Origin: Suilimivivens sp964393865
GTDB lineage: Bacteria > Bacillota > Clostridia > Lachnospirales > Lachnospiraceae
Direction: 5' to 3'
DNA: 64,000 bases
Assembly (NCBI GenBank): GCA_964393865.1
Contig: CAYMUW010000007.1
Location: 1 to 64,000, forward strand
The notes under the pieces are model-generated. The model was not told the DNA's origin. It saw nothing but the letters and a program-made list of their open reading frames with translations, and did not search any database. A program made the translations under genes and the position numbers. Shown here one piece after another: positions 35,074 to 43,068 of this stretch (within the stretch, counting starts at the first letter, position 1; every line of letters begins with the position of its first letter).

Positions 35074-35729
35074 TCATATCGCTGCTAATTCCCTTTCAAA
35101 CAGTTCCCTGCTGCTGCAATAACCCAGCGTCCGGCGTGGATAGCTGTTGATCCAGTTCTCAATCCGTTCACCCTCATAGTCTGCAAATTCCGATCCATTG
35201 TCTACGGTTATACTCTTGAATACATTATAGAACATATCACCCCACCTCTTTTCTAAACGATCCAGCGCATTGACCACGCTTTCCGCTTTCTGAACCGGCA
35301 GCTTTGCTATTATTTCATCCCGTGTCTTTCGTTCTATCAGCACAAGAAGGCAGGATTTTGTAACGTCCTTCTTGCCTTTGCCAGTGCCGCGTCCGGCGAA
35401 TATTTATTATCAATTATCATTCTCTCCAAAAAATTAGCCAGTGCAATATCATTTCCAATTTTCAGCCCTGCGCCCTTTGCTTTTAAATTTTCCTGTGCTT
35501 TCCGGTCTGCTTCATCGGGGTTGCAGCGTTCTTCCTCTGTCAGATCGCTATTTGTGTGCATATACCGCCCGCGTTTTAATTTTCTGTAAATCGTGCTGAT
35601 ATGTTTGTGTAAGATAACCGCTATCTCCTTTGGTTTGGATACAATATCCTCCACTTTAACAGGAAACATCAATCCGTCTTTGCGAAAAAATATATGTTTG
35701 CTTCTTTTCTCCTCCACAACAACTCCCAA
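35074..35729 (-). pseudogene. IS30-family transposase remnant
   Basis: Two open frames that together match parts of an IS30 transposase. The upstream one (35337-35729) carries a regulator-like or wing region and YSPDAALAKARR near its end; the downstream one (35074-35343) has RKTRDEIIAKLP, SITVDNGSEFAD with a catalytic Asp, and RIENWINSYPRRTLGY. The frames overlap by 7 nt, and the catalytic region between FADYE and ERIENW is deleted. A CATTGAC-based inverted repeat at about 35029-35061 may be the terminal repeat or a terminator. It is not expected to be active. Confidence 0.72.
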
Positions 35730-35829
35730 AATAAAGTTCTATTTGTATGTTCGGAAACTAACTGCATACTTCTTAAATACCGCAAGCAAGTCACTTAGAC
35801 AGATGCCGTAATTCTACTGATTTATTATT

Positions 35830-36150
35830 CTATTTCCCCTTCAGCATAACATCGAGAACCTCATATATCTGCTTCTGCCTGTCCTTAGGCAAGCCTTCAA
35901 TCCGATCGATATACTGGCTCATTCTCACCTGATATCCGGTATTGGTTACATCCTCCAGCGCCACATCTGCTGATACACCAAGCTCATTAATCATACGGAT
36001 AAAGGTTTCCAGTTTGGGAATCTTCTCTCCCCGCTCAATCATCCCGATATATGCCGGACTAAGATTCAGTTTTTCCGCAAGCTTCTCCTGCGTCCATGAT
36101 TTCTGTAAACGTTTTTCTTTCAAATGTTTTCCTATACTCGACAAATCCAT
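35830..36150 (-). CDS. XRE-family transcriptional regulator
   Basis: 106 residues. An N-terminal helix-turn-helix (LKEKRLQKSWTQEKLAEKLNLSPAYIGMIERGEKIPKLETFIRMINELG) is typical of Cro/C1-type repressors. The C-terminal helical part (SQYIDRIEGLPKDRQKQIYEVLDVML) probably dimerises. A perfect 9-bp inverted repeat lies 12 nt upstream of the start, so it likely represses itself. It has no phage or mobile gene partner apart from the neighbouring IS remnant, so its wider target is unknown. Confidence 0.9.
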   Translation of the reverse strand: MDLSSIGKHLKEKRLQKSWTQEKLAEKLNLSPAYIGMIERGEKIPKLETFIRMINELGVSADVALEDVTNTGYQVRMSQYIDRIEGLPKDRQKQIYEVLDVMLKGK

Positions 36151-36161
36151 AATCTACCTTC

Positions 36162-36188
36162 CTAATAGTAGTTGACCATTACTATTAG
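36162..36188 (-). promoter_or_regulatory. Perfect palindromic operator before the XRE gene
   Basis: CTAATAGTA and TACTATTAG are exact reverse complements separated by a 9-nt spacer. It starts 12 nt upstream of the ATG and overlaps the position of the ribosome site and promoter, as expected of an autorepressor site. Confidence 0.7.
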
Positions 36189-36363
36189 TATAGGTACTTA
36201 TCAATATGTTTATAATAAACTACAAGGTAATTACTATAACTATTGGTTGTATTTTACCAGAAATTTCCTGCATATACAAATTTCAACCCGGATATTGAAC
36301 AACCGTAAGCTTTTTTCTGAAATAATAACATCCAAAAACAAAGGCATCCGCCCGTTTGATACA

Positions 36364-36415
36364 CCCCTGTAAAGAAGACAGGGGACATATCGGTTCTTTC
36401 TAAAATCTTAGAAAG
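36364..36415. terminator. Two hairpins downstream of ilvE
   Basis: CCCCTGT/ACAGGGG (36364-36384) and CTTTCTAA-AATC-TTAGAAAG (36396-36415) form two consecutive perfect hairpins 57-108 nt past the ilvE stop on the minus strand. One or both may terminate ilvE; otherwise this 280-bp gap holds no gene. Confidence 0.5.
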
Positions 36416-36471
36416 TTCCTCGGGCAAATGCCTTATATCATTCTGTTTATTTTCAATTACGGTTCCGGCTG

Positions 36472-37497
36472 CTATTCCACTTCAACAACCCATCCTTCAG
36501 GCGCCTTGATGGTTCCCACCTGAATGCCAGTAAGGGTATCATACAGCTTCTTGGTAACAGGTCCCATCTCGCTCATGCCGCTGGGAAGGCAGATTTCCTT
36601 GCCGTGGTCAACGATCTTTCCTACAGGGGAGATAACCGCTGCCGTACCGCACAAACCGCACTCTGCGAAATCCTTAAGCTCCTCAACGCTGACTTCTCTC
36701 TCCTCTGCTTCCAGTCCAAGATACTCCTTAGCAACCTGAACAAGGGAACGTCTGGTAATAGAGGGAAGAATACTATTTGACTTAGGCGTTACCACCTTAC
36801 CGTCTCTGGTTACAAACAGGAAGTTTGCACCGCCGGTCTCCTCCACCTTGGTTCTGGTAGCTGCGTCCAGATACATGTTTTCATCATAACCCTGCTTATG
36901 AGCGTCTACAATTGCATGAAGACTCATTGCATAGTTAAGTCCTGCCTTAATATGACCGGTTCCGTTCGGAGCTGCACGGTCGAAATCAGAAATGCGGATC
37001 GTCAAAGGCTTAACGCCGCCCTTGAAATAAGGACCTACCGGTGTTGTGAATACGCGGAACTGATATTCATCCGCCGGCTTTACACCGATAACTGCATTGC
37101 TGCCAAACATATACGGGCGGACATAAAGTGTTGCGCCGCTTCCGTAAGGAGGTACATAAGCTTCATTAGCCTTGATGGTCTTTAAAACTGCCTTTACAAA
37201 ATCATCCTTAGGATAAACAGGCATCTCAAGACGGACAGCACTCTGCTCCATTCTTTCTGCGTTTAAATCGGGGCGGAAGGTCACGATACGATCGTCAGCT
37301 GTGGTATATGCTTTCATTCCCTCAAAAATAGTCTGAGCATACTGAAGAACTCCTGCACATTCGCTGATTACCACGTTGGCGTCCTCCGTAAGCACTCCGT
37401 CATCCCATGCTCCGTTTTGATAATTGGATACAAATCTGTAATCCGTTTTGATATAACCAAATCCTAAATTGGCCCAATCGATATTTTTCTTTTCCAT
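36472..37497 (-). CDS. ilvE: Branched-chain amino acid aminotransferase
   Basis: 341 residues, fold type IV aminotransferase. The PLP lysine lies in GTGHIKAGLNYA near residue 180 and the family signature is YDENMYLDAATRTKVEETGGANFLFV near 215-240. It transfers amino groups between glutamate and the keto-acids of Leu, Ile and Val. GGAG is about 13 nt upstream. The upstream region has TTGACT followed by an AT-rich -10-like region at 37600-37625, but no T-box leader. Confidence 0.94.
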   Translation of the reverse strand: MEKKNIDWANLGFGYIKTDYRFVSNYQNGAWDDGVLTEDANVVISECAGVLQYAQTIFEGMKAYTTADDRIVTFRPDLNAERMEQSAVRLEMPVYPKDDFVKAVLKTIKANEAYVPPYGSGATLYVRPYMFGSNAVIGVKPADEYQFRVFTTPVGPYFKGGVKPLTIRISDFDRAAPNGTGHIKAGLNYAMSLHAIVDAHKQGYDENMYLDAATRTKVEETGGANFLFVTRDGKVVTPKSNSILPSITRRSLVQVAKEYLGLEAEEREVSVEELKDFAECGLCGTAAVISPVGKIVDHGKEICLPSGMSEMGPVTKKLYDTLTGIQVGTIKAPEGWVVEVE

Positions 37498-37655
37498 CGT
37501 TAAAGCCCTGCTCCTTTCTTTCCCTGCAAGTTTGTGCTATCTGCCCAAATCTGCGCCGCTCTTCTGTTATTACTTTTATTTCCAAAAGATATCGTACTAA
37601 TTATTATACTTTTTCTTCCAAAAGTCAATCACCTATGCTTACTTCATGACCGCTT

Positions 37656-39059
37656 CTACACATACTTCATAATGGCTTCCACCACTTCGGGATATGCCCA
37701 GATACACTTCTGTCTGATCAGAATACCAAACAACTCTCCGGTTCCGGCAAAACCGCCGTTATCCCAGACGCAGCAGGTGATTCCTCTTGCACGGGCTGAG
37801 GCAATATAATAAGTATAAAAGTTTACCCGATCCTGCAGGTTGTCATTCTTATTTCTGGCTCCGTACTCACCCATTACCACGGGAACTCCCTGGGAGACAA
37901 ACTTCTGATACAGGGCGTTCATCACAGAATCAATTTCCGCTCTGCCCGTTCCGCCCTCTGCGTTAAACACATCGGTAGCGCCGCTTTCGCCCTGAGGCTG
38001 CAATGCAAAGCTGTATGGCGTATAAGCATGGGTGGACACAATCAATTTATTGTCTGCACTGTCCTGTGGAAGCTGATACAGGTCTGTGGTCACGCCTGCC
38101 AGTGAGGCCCCGTAGCCGGGCACCATCAGGTATCGCTGACCGTTGTTGCCGCCGGTTTGTCTAACCGTGTCAACAAACGCCTGATTTAACCTGTTAATAC
38201 AGTCGGCGCTGTCCCTGCACTCCTCTGCGCTTTCCTGAAAATTCCATTCATAGCTGCTTCCCACCAGTCTGGGCTCATTCATGGACTCAAAGATCAAATG
38301 CTCGTCATAGTCTTTAAATCTCTCCGCCACCGTCTTCCAGATGGTGACAATATATTTCTCGGACTGCTCATAGTGGGCGCTGTCAGGATAATACACATCC
38401 TCCGCAGTGTCGTGATGGATATTGATAATCACATACATCTCATTGTCTACGGCGTAATCCACGATTTCCTGCACCCTGTCCAGCCATTCGGTGCTGACGG
38501 TAAACTCATCGCTTCCCTCCGCCCATTCTAAATGATTATGCCAGGTTACGGGAATTCGGATGGTTTCAAAGCCTGCTTCCTTAACTGCGGCAATCATTTC
38601 CCCGGTGGTCGCCGGATTGCCCCAGCTTGTCTCCGAGGCAAGGCCTGCATTGCTGCTGCCGGAATATGCATCCAGCGTATTTCCCAAATTCCAGCCTGTC
38701 TTCATATTTTTTACAAATTCCAAGGCCTCCGAATCGGGAATGCTGCTCTGCTCAATAGACACTTCCGGAATGATAATTCCATTATCCTGCGTATCATCAT
38801 TTTCCTGGGGCTCTTCACTCTCCTGCGCTGTTTTGCCTTCCTGTCCGGCTCCTTCCTCTCTGGCCTGTCCATCCGCTCCGCTCTGTCCGCTTTCTTCCTT
38901 CTCCGCTGACTCCCCGTTCTGCACATCCGATGCATTTAAGGCCGATGCTTCCTGCGCATTCTGCTCCGGGTTCTCCTGTCCGCTGCTGCAGGCGCCAAGT
39001 ATCATGGCCATGACCAGTAAAAGCGCCGCCGCTTTCCATCTGCTGTTTCTCTTTTTCAT
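37656..39059 (-). CDS. GH5 endo-beta-glucanase-like lipoprotein
   Basis: 467 residues. The signal peptide ends in the lipobox LGAC, so it is probably anchored to the membrane by a lipid. A 75-residue linker rich in Glu, Gln and Ser separates it from the catalytic domain. GH5 features are KTGWNLGNTLDAY, GFETIRIPVTWHNHL, INIHHD, the acid-base Glu in FESMNEPRL, and the nucleophile Glu in VVMGEYGARN. It hydrolyses beta-1,4-glucans or mannans. The genes 22-44 nt upstream are folA and thyA, an unusual neighbourhood. Confidence 0.92.
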   Translation of the reverse strand: MKKRNSRWKAAALLLVMAMILGACSSGQENPEQNAQEASALNASDVQNGESAEKEESGQSGADGQAREEGAGQEGKTAQESEEPQENDDTQDNGIIIPEVSIEQSSIPDSEALEFVKNMKTGWNLGNTLDAYSGSSNAGLASETSWGNPATTGEMIAAVKEAGFETIRIPVTWHNHLEWAEGSDEFTVSTEWLDRVQEIVDYAVDNEMYVIINIHHDTAEDVYYPDSAHYEQSEKYIVTIWKTVAERFKDYDEHLIFESMNEPRLVGSSYEWNFQESAEECRDSADCINRLNQAFVDTVRQTGGNNGQRYLMVPGYGASLAGVTTDLYQLPQDSADNKLIVSTHAYTPYSFALQPQGESGATDVFNAEGGTGRAEIDSVMNALYQKFVSQGVPVVMGEYGARNKNDNLQDRVNFYTYYIASARARGITCCVWDNGGFAGTGELFGILIRQKCIWAYPEVVEAIMKYV

Positions 39060-39080
39060 AATTTCCTCCCGCGCATCCTT

Positions 39081-39572
39081 TTATTTGATCCTTTCATACT
39101 TCAAAAAGTGATAAGTGATATCAAAATAGGTCTGTTCCTCACTGTCGGCTGTGATCCTCCACTCCGGCATTTCATCCAGATTGGGGAAATAAGCATCCGC
39201 CGCATAGGCATGATCGATTTTGGTCACATGGGCGGTGTCACAGTAGGGAAGAAGCAGACGGTACACGCTTTCACCTCCTACAATATACACGTCCTTCGTA
39301 TCATATTTGGAAAGCTCTGCAAGAAGCTCTTCCAGATCATGCACCACCATTGCATCCTTCACCTGATAGTCCCTGTTGGTTGACATAATAATATTGGTTC
39401 TGTTTTTCAGTGGAAGCCCCTGAGGAAATGTCTCCAGAGTTTTCCGCCCCAGCACTACCACCTTTCCCGTAGTCTCCTGCCGGAAAAATTTGTGATCCGC
39501 CGGAATACTGATTAACAGCTCGTTGTTATTTCCGATCGCCCAATTTTCATCTACCGCTACAATTAAATTCAT
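39081..39572 (-). CDS. folA: Dihydrofolate reductase
   Basis: 163 residues. The DHFR core is clear: LIVAVDENWAIGNNNELLISIPADHKFFR with the usual N-terminal loop and Asp, then VVLGRKTLETFP and VYIVGGESVYRLLLPYCD. It regenerates tetrahydrofolate used by thymidylate synthase, whose gene lies 43 nt upstream. AGGAG is 7 nt before the ATG at 39572; the frame upstream is open but lacks family residues. Confidence 0.95.
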   Translation of the reverse strand: MNLIVAVDENWAIGNNNELLISIPADHKFFRQETTGKVVVLGRKTLETFPQGLPLKNRTNIIMSTNRDYQVKDAMVVHDLEELLAELSKYDTKDVYIVGGESVYRLLLPYCDTAHVTKIDHAYAADAYFPNLDEMPEWRITADSEEQTYFDITYHFLKYERIK

Positions 39573-39615
39573 GAAATTACTCCTGTCCTTTCTTATGTGT
39601 GCAAAAGCACCCGTT

Positions 39616-40464
39616 TTAAATGGCAATGGGAATATTGGTGATTTGCTCCCCTGTCACATAATCCTCCACCCGCACATCGTTCCTGGTAAACTGATAGAAA
39701 TCCTTAATATCCGGGTTCAGCCAGAACTTCGGCGCCGGATAAGGCGTCCTTCCGATAAGCTCCTTAATAATCGGCACATGCCTGTCATAAATATGAGCAT
39801 CCGCAATCACATGCACCAGTTCTCCCACCTGCATATCGCAGACCTGCGCCAGCATATGCACCAGCACCGCATACTGAACCACATTCCAGTTATTGGCAGC
39901 CAGCACATCCTGGGAACGCTGATTTAAAATGGCATTTAACACCAGCCTGTCCTCGCCCTTTTTCTGGGTCACATTAAAGGTCATGCTGTAGGCACAGGGA
40001 TAAAGGTTCATCTCATGCAGATCCTGATGCACATAAATATTGGTCATAATCCTGCGGCTGAAGGGGTTATTTTTCAAATCATAGATCACCCTGTCCACCT
40101 GATCCATCATGCCTTCCTTATACTGGTGCTTGACGCCCATCTGGTAACCATACGCCTTGCCGATGGAACCGTCCTCATCCGCCCACTCATCCCAGATATG
40201 GCTGTGAAGATCATGGACATTATTGGATTTTTGCTGCCAAATCCACAGCATCTCGTCCGTAGCGCTTTTTAGAGCAGTTTTCCGAAGCGTTAAAATAGGA
40301 AATTCCCTGGAAAGATCATACCTGTTTACCATACCGAATTTCTTAATGGTGTAAGCCTGCGTGCCGTCCTCCCAATGGGGACGCACCTTTTCTCCCTCGG
40401 TGCTGGTTCCGTTTTCCAGAATATCCTTACACATATTTATAAAAATTTCATCTGCCAAGCTCAT
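39616..40464 (-). CDS. thyA: Thymidylate synthase
   Basis: 282 residues. Folate-dependent ThyA signature: the catalytic Cys in MNLYPCAYSMTFNVT, RSQDVLAANNWNVVQYAVLVHMLAQVC, and VHVIADAHIYDRHVP. It methylates dUMP to dTMP using methylene-tetrahydrofolate, producing dihydrofolate for FolA. ATG at 40464 has GGAG about 8 nt upstream and starts the conserved ADEIFINMCKDIL. The longer frame up to 40671 overlaps the nuclease gene and is unsupported. Confidence 0.95.
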   Translation of the reverse strand: MSLADEIFINMCKDILENGTSTEGEKVRPHWEDGTQAYTIKKFGMVNRYDLSREFPILTLRKTALKSATDEMLWIWQQKSNNVHDLHSHIWDEWADEDGSIGKAYGYQMGVKHQYKEGMMDQVDRVIYDLKNNPFSRRIMTNIYVHQDLHEMNLYPCAYSMTFNVTQKKGEDRLVLNAILNQRSQDVLAANNWNVVQYAVLVHMLAQVCDMQVGELVHVIADAHIYDRHVPIIKELIGRTPYPAPKFWLNPDIKDFYQFTRNDVRVEDYVTGEQITNIPIAI

Positions 40465-40483
40465 ACTCTTTCTCCATTCCGTA

Positions 40484-42082
40484 TTACATATCCCATTTAT
40501 CGCAAAGGGAATTAATCTGATCCGCAAATTTTGCCAGATCCTTGTTTGCTCCACCCTCATTCTTGTGAATAACGGCGATAAGCCTCTGGCCTGCTGCCAA
40601 CAAGCGGCTGAATACATCAGATACCGTCTTCGTCTTCTTCTGGATAGGAATAGGCACTGCCTCGTACTCAAGCTTATCCGTCAGAAGATTAAATTCCGTA
40701 CCACTGTAGGGCGCATATGCCCGATAACCATGCTCCACCTTTAAGCATTCCGCAAAAGAGGTGCAGACGCTGTCTTCCCCATGCACCACAAAAATCCGTC
40801 TGGGCTTCTCCTTAAAGCCTTCCACCCACTCAATAAGGCCGTTCTTATCGGCATGTCCCGAAAGCCCTGCCAGAGTCTTAATGTTGGCGCGCACATCTAT
40901 GGTTTCTCCGAAAAGCTTCACCTCTTCTATTCCTTCCACCAGAAGCCTTCCCAGTGTTCCCACTGCCTGATAGCCTACAAACAAAACGGTACATTCCGGT
41001 CTCCACAAATTATGCTTTAAATGGTGGCGTATTCTTCCCGCCTCACACATACCCGATGCGGATATGATCACCTTGGGCGTGCTTTCAAAATTGATAGCCT
41101 TGGATTCCTCACTTGTGATGGAAAGGCGAAGTCCTGGAAAGGAAATCGGATTGATCCCCGCTTTCACCAGCTTCATTGCCTTCTCGTCAAAACAGCTGTT
41201 TTCGTTCTTGTGGAAAATACCGGTAGCTTCCACGGCAAGAGGGCTGTCCACATAGACAGGAAAACCATCGTGTCCCTTAATCAGCCTGTCCTCCTTGATT
41301 TTCCTGAGAAAATACAGAATCTCCTGGGTTCTTCCCACCGCAAAGGAGGGGATAACCACATTTCCTTTCTTGTCAAAGGTCTCCTGCAAAATAGCCGCCA
41401 GTTCTTTAATATAATCCGGTCTTTCACCGGGATGCAGTCTGTCCCCGTAGGTGGATTCCATGACCACATAATCTGCCGACTCGGTTTTGGCAGGGTCCTT
41501 GATAAGCGGCTGATTTTTATTTCCGATATCCCCCGAAAAGACAATCTTTCTGGTAGCGCCATCCTCCGTTGCCCACACCTCAATGCTTGCGGAGCCCAGA
41601 AGATGTCCCACATCCGTAAAACGTATTCTGAGTCCCTCACACAGCTCAATTTCCTGATCATATTTGCAGGGCACAATACGCCTTATCGCTCCGTCAGCGT
41701 CCTCCATGGTATAAACAGGCTCGTGCGCAGGCACACCGGAGCTTCTCTTAGCCTTCCGGTTCTTCCATTCCGCCTCCTGCATCTGAATATGCGCACAGTC
41801 ACGAAGCATAATGCTGCAAAGATCAGCAGTTGCCTCAGTGGTAATGATCTGTCCGCGAAAGCCTCTCGCCACCAGTCTGGGAATCATTCCCGAATGATCC
41901 ACATGCGCATGTGTAAGAAGCACATAATCAATACAGGCTTCCTGCACCGGCAGGTCACAGTTTTCAAACACATTGGTTCCCTGCTCCATTCCGTAATCCA
42001 CCAGAATGTGTTTTCCACAGGCATTCAGATAATGACAGCTTCCCGTTACCTCATGTGCGGCCCCCACAAATATTAATTTCAT
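40484..42082 (-). CDS. MBL-fold beta-CASP RNA-processing nuclease
   Basis: 532 residues. The metallo-beta-lactamase zinc motif LTHAHVDHSGM starts near residue 56. Further ligands are DVGHLLGSAS, FSGDIGNKNQP and the beta-CASP motifs around KVIISASGMCEAGRIRHHL, GLSGHADKNGL and IFVVHGEDS. This is the Ysh1/CPSF-like group, cutting or exonucleolytically trimming RNA. GGAGGG is 6 nt upstream. A probable operon with thyA, 19 nt downstream. Confidence 0.92.
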   Translation of the reverse strand: MKLIFVGAAHEVTGSCHYLNACGKHILVDYGMEQGTNVFENCDLPVQEACIDYVLLTHAHVDHSGMIPRLVARGFRGQIITTEATADLCSIMLRDCAHIQMQEAEWKNRKAKRSSGVPAHEPVYTMEDADGAIRRIVPCKYDQEIELCEGLRIRFTDVGHLLGSASIEVWATEDGATRKIVFSGDIGNKNQPLIKDPAKTESADYVVMESTYGDRLHPGERPDYIKELAAILQETFDKKGNVVIPSFAVGRTQEILYFLRKIKEDRLIKGHDGFPVYVDSPLAVEATGIFHKNENSCFDEKAMKLVKAGINPISFPGLRLSITSEESKAINFESTPKVIISASGMCEAGRIRHHLKHNLWRPECTVLFVGYQAVGTLGRLLVEGIEEVKLFGETIDVRANIKTLAGLSGHADKNGLIEWVEGFKEKPRRIFVVHGEDSVCTSFAECLKVEHGYRAYAPYSGTEFNLLTDKLEYEAVPIPIQKKTKTVSDVFSRLLAAGQRLIAVIHKNEGGANKDLAKFADQINSLCDKWDM

Positions 42083-42096
42083 TCCTTGCCCTCCGT

Positions 42097-42372
42097 TTAA
42101 TTGTTGTTGCAGATAATATAGGCTGTATCTCCGTACATATACTTGACGGCCGAAAAAAACAATTCTCTGTCCTCTTCACTGCCGGCATCCCCATGAAAGA
42201 AAAATACTTTGACATGATAAATTCTTTCCAATTCTTCCTTGATCCTTCTTCCCAATTCTTTGTTCAAGTCCATAATTGCAATCCCACATCCCTGATTAGC
42301 ATACTTCTCCAACAGCGAAAATTCCTTCGACCCCATTTCGCCGACAAGAACACACACATTTGTATTTCCCAT
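42097..42372 (-). CDS. Small Rossmann-like protein (SDR N-terminus-like)
   Basis: 91 residues. It looks like the first third of a short-chain dehydrogenase: VCVLVGEMGSKEFSLLEKYANQGCGIAIMDLN with a Gly-rich turn, an Asp after the second strand for the NAD ribose, and HGDAGSEEDRELFFSAV. The catalytic Tyr/Lys half is absent. It is not a remnant of a longer frame in view, since it ends cleanly. Its GAAAGG site is far from the start. Role unknown; it lies 14 nt from the nuclease gene. Confidence 0.6.
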   Translation of the reverse strand: MGNTNVCVLVGEMGSKEFSLLEKYANQGCGIAIMDLNKELGRRIKEELERIYHVKVFFFHGDAGSEEDRELFFSAVKYMYGDTAYIICNNN

Positions 42373-42480
42373 AACAAATTAAGTACCTTTCCTCTCACAC
42401 ACCGACAAAAAACTTCATTTGTCGTAGTCAAATTATACCATAGCCGAATATGATATAGCAAACAATTAAGGCAGTGTATT

Positions 42481-43068
42481 ATGTCATTTTCCTTTTATCT
42501 GTTTCTGCTCCTGATCCTCGCTCTTTCCATGGATGCATTTACTGCAGGATTGTCCTATGGCATGACCAAAGTCAGGGTACCATTTTCCTCTGTTTTCATA
42601 CTGGCTGCTTTATCAGGCTGTATGCTGACCCTTTCCATGTACGCAGGCGATAAGCTGCTTTCCTTTATTTCTCCGGGGCTTACCCGGGGAGCTTCGTTTA
42701 TTATTTTATTGGGCCTTTCCTTGTACAAATTTTATGACGCTTTTCCTTCCCTGCAAAGGAAAAACACCCGTCTTACTACCGACAATATTTCTCAAAAAGT
42801 CAACAGTCAGGAGCCTGCGGTGCTCTCCGGCCGCGAGGCGTTTCTTCTGGGGCTTGCACTGTCCGTCGACAACATATCCGCTGGGCTGTGCACCGGCAGC
42901 GCGTCACTTTCGGTAGGAAGCCTTCTTCTGATTACCGCCGGCATTCACCTGCTCTCCATACAGCTGGGACTTCTGGCAGGCCTGCTTTTAGCGCGGAAAG
43001 GCCTAAACCGCTTCACCTGGCTGGGAGCTGCCATTCTCATGCTTCTTGCCTTTCTCCGCCTGTTTTAA
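42481..43068 (+). CDS. ytaF: Sporulation membrane protein YtaF/MntP-like
   Basis: 195 residues with six membrane helices in two repeats: ALSMDAFTAGLSYGMTKVRVP at the start and LALSVDNISAGLCTGSASL near residue 127, the MntP/YtaF pattern with Asp residues in membrane helices. B. subtilis YtaF is produced during sporulation. The function is uncertain; manganese export is the closest known. Its last 66 nt overlap the calcium ATPase gene tail on the opposite strand. Confidence 0.9.
   Translation: MSFSFYLFLLLILALSMDAFTAGLSYGMTKVRVPFSSVFILAALSGCMLTLSMYAGDKLLSFISPGLTRGASFIILLGLSLYKFYDAFPSLQRKNTRLTTDNISQKVNSQEPAVLSGREAFLLGLALSVDNISAGLCTGSASLSVGSLLLITAGIHLLSIQLGLLAGLLLARKGLNRFTWLGAAILMLLAFLRLF

Noticed and set aside
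37498..37655. T-box or riboswitch before ilvE
   Set aside because: No conserved T-box sequence is visible in the short leader; only a possible promoter.
41021..42076. 351-codon plus-strand frame
   Set aside because: Mirrors the beta-CASP nuclease gene and shows no protein motif.
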